A stretch of DNA of 6,855 nucleotides from the NCBI GenBank assembly GCA_014380155.1, contig JACMKJ010000052.1, forward strand, positions 1 to 6,855, written 5' to 3'. Positions 1 through 4,896 of the stretch are shown one piece after another (positions within the stretch are counted from its first letter, which is position 1; each line of letters starts with the position of its first letter). The notes under the pieces are model-generated. The model did not search any database. It was not told the origin of the DNA and saw only the letters and a program-made list of their open reading frames with translations. The position numbers and the translations under genes were made by a program. Source of the DNA: Rhizobacter sp. (GTDB lineage: Bacteria > Pseudomonadota > Gammaproteobacteria > Burkholderiales > Burkholderiaceae_C).

Positions 1-312
1 CTCCTTGGCCGTCTCGGCCTTGTTCAAGCCCTGCAGCCCGCCGTAGTGGCGCTCGTTCAGGCGCCAGTGGTGCACCACCGGCAGCCAGGTGCGGTCCATC
101 TGGTCGAGTGTGTGCCAGAGCGTCCAGATCGCGCGCTTGAGCACCGAGGTGTAGGCCACGTCGAAGTCATAGCCAGCCGCCTTGAGCACTCGCCCGGCCT
201 CCTGGGCTTGCGCCACGCCGGTGGGGGTGAGTTCCACATCGACCCAGCCAGTGAAGCGGTTTTCGAGATTCCAGGTCGATTCGCCGTGGCGAATGAGCAC
301 AAGTTTGTACAT
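1..312 (-). CDS. gpmA: 2,3-bisphosphoglycerate-dependent phosphoglycerate mutase, 3' end outside the window
   Basis: Cytoplasmic glycolytic and gluconeogenic enzyme that interconverts 3- and 2-phosphoglycerate through a phosphohistidine. The 104 visible residues are the N-terminal part of the histidine phosphatase fold. They begin MYKLVLIRHGES, with the RHG motif at residues 8-10 (phospho-acceptor His9). R60 lies in the SVLKRA motif, and LNERHYG at 85-91 carries the probable acid/base Glu87. These positions are offset by two from E. coli GpmA (H11, R62, E89), which supports the ATG at 310-312. No clear Shine-Dalgarno sequence precedes it. The family is about 250 residues, so roughly 145 residues lie beyond the left edge. 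It is divergent from the rhodanese gene. E. coli has the unrelated GpmM at the matching position. Recognition is very secure; only the C-terminus is unseen. Confidence 0.97.
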   Translation of the reverse strand, partial: MYKLVLIRHGESTWNLENRFTGWVDVELTPTGVAQAQEAGRVLKAAGYDFDVAYTSVLKRAIWTLWHTLDQMDRTWLPVVHHWRLNERHYGGLQGLNKAETAKE

Positions 313-352
313 GGCAAAGGTGCGCACAAGGCACACGGCAATCGGGGGAAGG

Positions 353-372
353 GCCGAATTCTATAATTCGCC
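353..372. promoter_or_regulatory. AT-rich dyad with overlapping divergent -10-like boxes between gpmA and the rhodanese gene
   Basis: The 87-bp divergent spacer contains an imperfect inverted repeat. The arms are 353-360 and 365-372, pairing at 7 of 8 positions around a 4-base centre. On the plus strand 362-367 reads TATAAT, a perfect sigma-70 -10 box, about 33 bases before the rhodanese GTG. On the minus strand 363-358 reads TAGAAT (5 of 6), about 46 bases before the gpmA ATG. I see no good -35 on either side. This AT-rich patch stands out in GC-rich DNA. I infer a shared or back-to-back promoter, possibly also an operator because of the symmetry. No transcription data support it. Confidence 0.45.
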
Positions 373-399
373 TTTGCCTCCAACACCCTGGGCCTCCTT

Positions 400-810
400 G
401 TGAAATTCTTAGTCGACAACTGGTATCTGATCGTGATGGCCCTGGTTTCGGGTGGCTTGCTGCTGTGGCCCCGCATTCGCGCAGGCTCCGGGTCGGGCGC
501 GGTGAGCACCGCCGAAGCGGTGCAGCTGATCAACCGCGAACGCGCCGTGCTGATCGATGTGAGCGAGGCCCCGGACTACGCCGCAGGCCATGCGATCGGC
601 GCCAAGAGCGTGCCCTTGAGTGGCCTGGAAGCCAGCACCGACCTGCCCAAGAACAAGGCCTTGCCGCTGGTGGTGGTGTGTGCCACCGGCTCACGCGCTT
701 CGCGCGCCGTGGGTATCCTGCACAAGCTGGGGTTTGCCAATGCGCGGCCCCTGGCCGGCGGCCTGAAGGCTTGGCGCGAAGCCAACCTGCCGGTCGAAAA
801 GTCAGCCTGA
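400..810 (+). CDS. membrane-anchored single-domain rhodanese-like protein (YibN-type)
   Basis: A 136-residue protein with one N-terminal membrane segment (about residues 8-24) followed by an arginine-containing stretch (R25, R27). By the positive-inside rule this puts the C-terminal domain in the cytoplasm. A single rhodanese domain spans about 35-132, with LIDVSEAPDY near 51-60, GHAIGAKSVPL at 63-73 and the active loop CATGSR at 94-99. Cys94 is the expected persulfide-forming residue. The GTG start is chosen because the conserved-looking KFLVDNWYL membrane leader begins there; a later ATG at 436 would remove part of the anchor. No good ribosome binding site is visible. Thirteen bases separate it from grxC, so they are probably co-transcribed. 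E. coli has a similar anchored rhodanese, yibN, in front of grxC-secB-gpsA. The physiological sulfur acceptor is unknown; a thiosulfate or persulfide transferase role is inferred from the fold. Confidence 0.9.
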   Translation: MKFLVDNWYLIVMALVSGGLLLWPRIRAGSGSGAVSTAEAVQLINRERAVLIDVSEAPDYAAGHAIGAKSVPLSGLEASTDLPKNKALPLVVVCATGSRASRAVGILHKLGFANARPLAGGLKAWREANLPVEKSA

Positions 811-823
811 GCGGAGGCCAGTC

Positions 824-1084
824 ATGCAGGCGGTGAAGATGTACACCACCCAGGTGTGCCCGTTTTGTCAGCGAGCCAAGATGCTGCTCCAGCAGCGTGG
901 GGTAGCGCAGATCGACGAAGTGCGTGTGGATCTTGACCCGTCGCAGCGCGACACCATGGTCCAGATCACCGGGCGGCGCACGGTGCCGCAGATCTTCATC
1001 GGCAGCACCCATGTGGGCGGTTGCGACGACCTGATGGCGCTCGATCAACGCGGTGGTCTGATGCCGCTGCTGCAGGGCGCCTGA
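824..1084 (+). CDS. grxC: glutaredoxin 3 (GrxC family)
   Basis: Small cytoplasmic thiol-disulfide oxidoreductase that uses glutathione to reduce protein disulfides and mixed disulfides. The 86-residue length fits the family (E. coli GrxC is about 83). The dithiol active site CPFC is at residues 12-15. The cis-proline motif TVP is at 53-55 and the glutathione-contacting GGCDD is at 65-69, all at the usual spacings. The extra Cys67 in the last motif is common in this family. A good ribosome binding site, GGAG at 813-816, lies seven bases before the ATG. The gene follows the rhodanese gene by 13 bases, so the pair probably shares one transcript and both act in cysteine/sulfur redox. A terminator-like hairpin begins 31 bases after the stop. 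The identification is secure. Confidence 0.95.
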   Translation: MQAVKMYTTQVCPFCQRAKMLLQQRGVAQIDEVRVDLDPSQRDTMVQITGRRTVPQIFIGSTHVGGCDDLMALDQRGGLMPLLQGA

Positions 1085-1103
1085 GCCGTCACATTGCCTC
1101 GGA

Positions 1104-1109
1104 CATAAT
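1104..1109 (+). promoter_or_regulatory. possible -10 box for secB-gpsA
   Basis: CATAAT matches 5 of 6 positions of the sigma-70 -10 consensus in an otherwise GC-rich spacer. No convincing -35 box is found at 16-18 bp (the best site, 1081-1086, matches only 3 of 6). A start 6-7 bases downstream would fall at about 1116, the first base of the hairpin stem at 1116-1131. Only 23 bases separate the hairpin's U-tract from the secB ATG, so a dedicated secB promoter would most likely be placed here or upstream. Confidence 0.3.
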
Positions 1110-1115
1110 CCAGCC

Positions 1116-1141
1116 GCCCGCAGGTGCGGGCTTTTTGTTTT
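1116..1141 (+). terminator. Rho-independent terminator-like hairpin between grxC and secB
   Basis: A perfect 6-bp GC-only stem, GCCCGC at 1116-1121 and GCGGGC at 1126-1131, closes an AGGT tetraloop. It is followed at 1132-1141 by a tract of nine T and one G. This is a classic intrinsic terminator layout on the plus strand, 31 bases after the grxC stop. It lies only 23 bases before the secB ATG, so it may work as a partial terminator or leader element within the rhodanese-grxC-secB-gpsA cluster rather than a full stop. Confidence 0.8.
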
Positions 1142-1164
1142 CACTCATTCCCAGCGAGATCACC

Positions 1165-1632
1165 ATGGCCGACGACAACACCACTCCCGTGTTCCAGATT
1201 CAACGCGTGTACCTGAAGGACTTGTCGCTCGAGCAACCGAACTCGCCGCAGATCCTGCTCGAGCAGGCCCAGCCGCAGGTCGACATCAACCTGGCTCTGG
1301 CGGCCAACCCGGTGACCGACGGCATCTACGAAGTCAGCGTGACCGCCACCGTCACCACCACCGTGGCCGACAAGACGCTGTTCCTGGTCGAGGCCAAGCA
1401 AGCCGGCATATTCGAGATCCGCAACATTCCCGATGACCAGATGCAGCCCATCATCGGCATCGCCTGCCCGCAGATCATTTACCCCTACTTGCGCGCCATC
1501 GTCTCCGACGTGTGCACACGCGCCGGCTTCCCGCCGGTGGTGCTGGCCGAGGTGAATTTCCAGGCCATGTACGAGGCGCAGCAACAGCAGCAAGCGGCCG
1601 CCGGCAACGGTGCTCAGCCCAGCATCAACTGA
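1165..1632 (+). CDS. secB: protein-export chaperone SecB
   Basis: Cytosolic tetrameric chaperone that keeps preproteins unfolded and passes them to SecA at the SecYEG translocon. The protein is 155 residues, the same length as E. coli SecB. It has the family landmarks FQIQRVYLKDLSLEQPN near residues 10-26, the beta-rich EVSVTATVTTT stretch in the middle, and GIACPQIIYPYLRAIVSDV followed by GFPPVVLAEVNF towards the end. The C-terminal tail is glutamine- and alanine-rich (five Gln in a row, then AAAGNG), which fits the variable flexible tail of the family. The ATG is chosen because ADDNTTPVFQ is the expected amino end; upstream codons in frame run through the terminator. A weak GCGAGAT precedes it. 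gpsA starts 16 bases after the stop, so secB and gpsA are probably co-transcribed, as in E. coli. Confidence 0.97.
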   Translation: MADDNTTPVFQIQRVYLKDLSLEQPNSPQILLEQAQPQVDINLALAANPVTDGIYEVSVTATVTTTVADKTLFLVEAKQAGIFEIRNIPDDQMQPIIGIACPQIIYPYLRAIVSDVCTRAGFPPVVLAEVNFQAMYEAQQQQQAAAGNGAQPSIN

Positions 1633-1648
1633 CCACTGACAGGCACCG

Positions 1649-2635
1649 ATGAACCTGACGGTGCTTGGGGTCGGCGCCTGGGGCACGGCGCTGGCGGCCA
1701 GCACAGTCGCTCGCCACCCCACGCTGCTGTGGGCGCGCGACGCGCAGCAGTGCCGGCAACTGCAGGCTGCGCGTGAAAACCGGCGCTACCTGCCCGGCGT
1801 GCCTCTCCCCGAGAGTTTGCGCATCACGGACGATTTCGATGCGGCTGTGGCGCATGCCCAAGACGGCCTGATCGTCATTGCCACCCCGATGGCGGGGCTG
1901 CAAGAGATGCTCGAGCGCCTGCCGGCCACCGCGACCGGTGTGCTGTGGTTGTGCAAGGGCTTCCAGGAAGGCAGCGGCCTGCTCGGCCATGAGGTGGCTC
2001 GTGCGGTGCGACCCGGGGCGGCGAACGTCGGCATCTTGTCCGGCCCGAGCTTTGCGCTCGAGGTCGCGCGTGGCCAGCCGGCAGCGCTGGTGGTGGCAAG
2101 TACCGACGAAGCCTTGTGCCTGCGGGCCGTCGAGGCCTTCCACAGCGACAACCTGCGCATCTACGCGTCCAGCGACCCAGTGGGTGTTGAAGTGGGCGGT
2201 GCCGTGAAAAACGTGATGGCCAGTGCCACCGGCATCGCCGATGGGCTGCAGCTGGGGCTCAACGCCCGCGCGGCGCTCATCACCCGCGGCTTGGCCGAGA
2301 TGACGCGCCTGGGTGTGGCACTCGGCGCACGTGCTGAAACCTTCATGGGGCTCAGCGGCCTGGGCGATCTGGTTCTCACCGCCACCGGTGACCTGTCGCG
2401 CAACCGCAAGGTGGGGCTTTTGCTCGCGCAAGGCCTGCCGCTCGCGCAAATCTTGCAAGACCTCGGTCACGTGGCCGAAGGAGTGGCCTGCGCCGCGACC
2501 GTGCTCGACCGTGCGCAAACTTGTGGTGTCGACATGCCGATCACCGAAGCCGTGGTGCGCGTGCTCGAAGGCCGAATCAGCCCGGTGCGGGCGATCCATG
2601 AACTGATGTCGCGTGACGCGCGGCGAGAGCACTGA
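1649..2635 (+). CDS. gpsA: NAD(P)-dependent glycerol-3-phosphate dehydrogenase
   Basis: Cytoplasmic enzyme reducing dihydroxyacetone phosphate to sn-glycerol 3-phosphate, the backbone precursor of membrane phospholipids. The 328-residue length is normal (E. coli 339). The N-terminal Rossmann fold has the GVGAWG dinucleotide motif at residues 7-12. CKG at 102-104 and SGPSFA at 131-136 contribute to the active site. EVGGAVKNV at 181-189 carries the probable catalytic Lys187. GLSGLGDL at 234-241 and the SRNRKVG segment at 250-256 are the substrate and cofactor contacts of the all-helical C-terminal domain. The ATG follows secB by 16 bases with a weak ACAGG. In E. coli cysE follows gpsA; here trmL lies head-on with 6 bp between stops and no obvious terminator, so transcripts may overlap. 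The identification is secure. Confidence 0.97.
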   Translation: MNLTVLGVGAWGTALAASTVARHPTLLWARDAQQCRQLQAARENRRYLPGVPLPESLRITDDFDAAVAHAQDGLIVIATPMAGLQEMLERLPATATGVLWLCKGFQEGSGLLGHEVARAVRPGAANVGILSGPSFALEVARGQPAALVVASTDEALCLRAVEAFHSDNLRIYASSDPVGVEVGGAVKNVMASATGIADGLQLGLNARAALITRGLAEMTRLGVALGARAETFMGLSGLGDLVLTATGDLSRNRKVGLLLAQGLPLAQILQDLGHVAEGVACAATVLDRAQTCGVDMPITEAVVRVLEGRISPVRAIHELMSRDARREH

Positions 2636-2641
2636 AACGGC

Positions 2642-3112
2642 TCAGGCGCCGCCGCGGTAGCCGTTCTGTCGCCAGGCTTCGAACACCGCCACCGCCACCG
2701 CATTGCTGAGGTTGAGGCTGCGCTGCTCAGCCCGCATCGGCAGGCGCACACGCTGCGAGGTATGAATGCTGTCGCGCAGGTCGGCGGGCACGCCGGAGGT
2801 TTCCGAGCCGAACACCAACCAGTCGCCGGGTTGCCAGCTGACGCTTGAAAACGCCTGGCTGCCGCGGGTGGTGAACACAAACAAGCGCCTGAGGTCGGGC
2901 TGGGCCGAGTCGATGAATGTGCCCCACGATGCATGGCGTTGCACACTCGCGTACTCGTGGTAGTCGAGCCCGGCGCGGCGCAGCAGGCGGTCGTCCATCG
3001 AAAAGCCCAGCGGCTCGATCAGGTGCAAGGCGCAGCCGGTGTTGGCCGCCAGGCGGATCACATTGCCGGTGTTGGGCGGGATCTCGGGTTGAACCAGGAC
3101 GATGTTGAACAT
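2642..3112 (-). CDS. trmL: tRNA (cytidine(34)/uridine(34)-2'-O)-methyltransferase TrmL
   Basis: SPOUT-class (trefoil knot) enzyme that 2'-O-methylates the wobble base of tRNA-Leu isoacceptors using S-adenosylmethionine. The 156-residue length matches E. coli TrmL (157). It starts MFNIVLVQPEIPPNTGNVIR, with motif 1 (NTGNVIRLAANTG) at residues 14-26. Motif 2 (FGSETSGVP) is at 101-109 and motif 3 (RSLNLSNAVAVAVFEAWRQ) at 131-149. The last two form the knotted cofactor site. The ATG at 3110-3112 is chosen from family length; in-frame codons upstream run back to comF but look non-homologous. There is no clear ribosome binding site. comF ends 22 bases upstream on the same strand, so the two may share a transcript. 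The gene faces gpsA head-on. E. coli also has trmL convergent with the gpsA cluster, with cysE in between. Confidence 0.95.
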   Translation of the reverse strand: MFNIVLVQPEIPPNTGNVIRLAANTGCALHLIEPLGFSMDDRLLRRAGLDYHEYASVQRHASWGTFIDSAQPDLRRLFVFTTRGSQAFSSVSWQPGDWLVFGSETSGVPADLRDSIHTSQRVRLPMRAEQRSLNLSNAVAVAVFEAWRQNGYRGGA

Positions 3113-3134
3113 GAGGGCGCGATTGTCATGCCAG

Positions 3135-3836
3135 TCACGCGGGCCGGGGTGTGCGTGCCAATGCCCACGCCTCGACGCGTGACGCGCCCGCCTGCTTGAG
3201 TACCCGGGCGATCTCGCCGAAGGTGGCACCGGTGGTCATCACGTCGTCGACCACGGCCACCGAGAGGCCGTTCAGCTCGGCGCGCCGCAGCGGCTCCACC
3301 GCGAACACACCGCGCACATTGGCCGCACGCTCTTCGGGTGGCAGGGCCAGCTGGTGCAGGCTGTCTTTCACGCGCAGAAGCAATTGAGCGTCGGATCGAA
3401 TCGTGAGCGCCCGCCCGAGCCTGCGAGTCAGCTCCCAGGCCTGGTTGAAACCACGTTCGCGCAGCCGCTCGGCGCTCAGCGGCACGGGCAGCAACAGATC
3501 GGGTGCGGGCGTGTCGGCACGCTGCCGTGCCGTTTGCAGCAGTTGCGACAGTGCGGGCGCGAGATCCAGCGCTGCGTGGAACTTGAACTGCGTGATCAAC
3601 GCCGACCAGGGGTGGGCGTAGTCCACACCGGCCAGCGCGCCATCGAAAGCCGGCGGGTTGACGATGCATGCGCCGCAGGCCAGTACCCCCGGCGACACCC
3701 TCGAGGCACAGCGCCCGCAGCGTGAGGCCGGCGACGCAAAACGATGGTGGCAGGCCGCACACACCGCCTGCTCGCCCCAACTGCGGCACACCGCGCACTG
3801 GCTGGGTATTTGCTGGAGCAAGCGGGTGAAAAGCAC
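3135..3836 (-). CDS. comF: ComF family protein, zinc-finger phosphoribosyltransferase-like
   Basis: A 233-residue protein homologous to the competence factor ComF. The amino end has four CxxC pairs (C14/C17, C26/C29, C40/C43, C54/C57), suggesting two zinc-binding sites. The middle has the ComF signature RLRERGFNQAWEL at about 124-136. The carboxy half ends in the phosphoribosyltransferase loop VVDDVMTTGAT at 195-205 and LARTPRP. In naturally competent bacteria ComF helps move DNA into the cytosol; in others its role is unclear, so no competence is claimed. The start is uncertain. GTG at 3836-3834 (giving MLFTRLLQQIPSQC) best fits the family. TTG at 3821 is an alternative, and longer in-frame extensions run antisense through the neighbouring gene and look spurious. 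It is divergent from the bioC-like gene across 24 bp; comF near biotin genes is a recurring arrangement. Confidence 0.9.
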   Translation of the reverse strand: MLFTRLLQQIPSQCAVCRSWGEQAVCAACHHRFASPASRCGRCASRVSPGVLACGACIVNPPAFDGALAGVDYAHPWSALITQFKFHAALDLAPALSQLLQTARQRADTPAPDLLLPVPLSAERLRERGFNQAWELTRRLGRALTIRSDAQLLLRVKDSLHQLALPPEERAANVRGVFAVEPLRRAELNGLSVAVVDDVMTTGATFGEIARVLKQAGASRVEAWALARTPRPA

Positions 3837-3842
3837 CGCGTC

Positions 3843-3850
3843 AATATACT
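3843..3850. promoter_or_regulatory. overlapping divergent -10-like boxes between comF and the BioC-like gene
   Basis: The 24-bp spacer between the two start codons contains AATATACT. On the plus strand 3845-3850 reads TATACT (5 of 6 to TATAAT); a start 7 bases on would fall at about 3857, four bases before the ATG at 3861. On the minus strand 3848-3843 reads TATATT (5 of 6); a start 7 bases on would fall at about 3836, the proposed comF GTG. No -35 box stands out. If real, both messages would have almost no leader. Inferred only from sequence. Confidence 0.35.
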
Positions 3851-3860
3851 GCCGCTCTCC

Positions 3861-4772
3861 ATGAGCGAGCCTTCTGCACCGACGACGCGACACCTCGACG
3901 TGATGAACGTGCGGGCCTGCCTGACGCGCCTCGCGCGTGCCGACGAAGCGCCGTGGTTGCATGGTGAAGTAGCGCGCCGCATGGCCGAGCGGCTGAGCAT
4001 CATTCGCGCCAAACCCGAGGTCGTACTCGACTGGTGGTCGTTCGGCGGCGCAGGCAGCTCGCTGTTGACGCAGGCCTATCCGGCGGCGCGGCACCACGTT
4101 GTCGAGCCCACCGAGGCGTTGCAAGCGCGCAGCCGCCAGGCGGCGCATGCGCCTTGGTGGTCGGCCCGGCGCTGGCGCGCAGCCGCTGTACAGGTGATGG
4201 CGCCCGACGAGGTGTCGCCCGCCAGCGTGCAGCTGGTGTGGGCCAACATGATGTTGCACGCCTCGGTCGACCCGGCCGTGCTGATGGCCCGCTGGCAGCG
4301 CGCCCTCACCGTCGATGGCTTCGTGATGTTTTCCTGCCTTGGCCCCGGCAGCTTGCGCGACTTGCACCAGCTGTACCAGCGCCTGGGCTGGCCGCCCCCC
4401 ATGGCCGACTTCGTCGACATGCACGACCTGGGCGACATGCTGGTGCGTGCCGGCTTCGCCGACCCGGTGATGGACCAGGAGGTGCTCACCCTCAGCTGGG
4501 ACAGCCCCCAGGCGCTGCTGCGCGAGCTGCGCAACTTGGGCGCCAACGCCTCACCCGACCGTTTTGCCGGCCTGCGCACGCCGCGCTGGCGCGAGCAGTT
4601 GCTGGCCGGGCTCGCGTCGCTGGCGGCACCCGATGGGCGCATCTACCTGCGGTTTGAAGTGGCCTACGGACACGCCTTCAAGGCGGCACCGCGACCGCTC
4701 GTGAGCGCCGAAACCACGGTTTCGCTCGACGACATGCGTGCGATGGTGCGCACGAAATCACCCCCGACATGA
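3861..4772 (+). CDS. BioC-like SAM-dependent methyltransferase (putative malonyl-ACP O-methyltransferase)
   Basis: A 303-residue protein that resembles BioC, which methylates malonyl-ACP so that it can enter fatty-acid synthesis as a disguised primer for biotin's pimeloyl chain. The BioC-like parts are WANMMLHASVDP at 127-138 and FVMFSCLGPGSLRDL at 154-168. DMHDLGDMLVRAGFADPVMD at 186-205 and LLRELRNLGANAS at 219-231 follow. The usual glycine-rich SAM motif I is degenerate: residues 54-69 read VVLDWWSFGGAGSSLL, without the D/E-x-G-x-G-x-G pattern. An acidic residue follows at VEP (E82). The N-terminal PWLHGEVARRMAERL (31-45) is typical of the group. The ATG at 3861 is preferred because an upstream extension would overlap comF. 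No Shine-Dalgarno sequence is seen. The family assignment is firm, but the exact activity is not proven, so no symbol is given. Confidence 0.8.
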   Translation: MSEPSAPTTRHLDVMNVRACLTRLARADEAPWLHGEVARRMAERLSIIRAKPEVVLDWWSFGGAGSSLLTQAYPAARHHVVEPTEALQARSRQAAHAPWWSARRWRAAAVQVMAPDEVSPASVQLVWANMMLHASVDPAVLMARWQRALTVDGFVMFSCLGPGSLRDLHQLYQRLGWPPPMADFVDMHDLGDMLVRAGFADPVMDQEVLTLSWDSPQALLRELRNLGANASPDRFAGLRTPRWREQLLAGLASLAAPDGRIYLRFEVAYGHAFKAAPRPLVSAETTVSLDDMRAMVRTKSPPT

Positions 4773-4896
4773 GCTCGCGGCGGGGGCACGAAAGCCTGCG
4801 TTAAACTGGCGGGCTTGAAAAATGCAGGTTCGCCCGGGTGCGTCACCAGGGTGGCGCGCAACCAGCTCGTTGTGAATTTTGATAACTGAAACGACC
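4773..4896 (+). promoter_or_regulatory. spacer upstream of coxB, presumed promoter region
   Basis: 124 bp without a gene. The most promoter-like element is TAAACT at 4802-4807 (4 of 6 to the -10 consensus), which would give a leader of about 80 bases; no matching -35 is seen. The segment 4837-4854 has short GGTG/CACC repeats that could form small competing hairpins, but they are weak. TTGAAA at 4815-4820 looks like a -35 but has no -10 at proper spacing. The oxidase operon very probably starts in this spacer because the preceding gene is unrelated, but the exact site is not resolved. Confidence 0.3.

Noticed and set aside
46..366. A 106-codon plus-strand frame at the left edge
   Set aside because: It is antisense to gpmA, which has intact RHG and NERHYG motifs, and it has no recognisable content of its own.
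1021..1164. An upstream in-frame extension of secB by 48 codons
   Set aside because: It would overlap grxC and translate through the hairpin and T tract. The SecB family begins at the ATG at 1165.
1578..1600. CAG/CAA repeat near the end of secB, considered as a microsatellite or frameshift site
   Set aside because: It encodes a short Gln run in the naturally variable C-terminal tail of SecB, the frame is intact, and the run is too short and mixed to suggest phase variation.
1625..2632. A 335-codon open frame on the minus strand opposite gpsA
   Set aside because: Composition resembles an antisense shadow and no motif is visible, whereas gpsA shows all its family motifs in the plus frame.
3837..4424. 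In-frame extension of comF by nearly 200 codons on the minus strand
   Set aside because: The extra sequence lies entirely antisense to the BioC-like gene and has no similarity to the ComF family, which starts just before the first CxxC pair.
4761..4786. A CCCCCG/CGGGGG inverted repeat around the stop codon of the BioC-like gene, considered as a terminator
   Set aside because: The loop is about 14 bases and neither strand has a following T tract, so it does not fit an intrinsic terminator; G and C runs like this arise easily in GC-rich DNA.
4815..4820. TTGAAA as a -35 box for coxB
   Set aside because: No -10-like sequence occurs 16-18 bases downstream.
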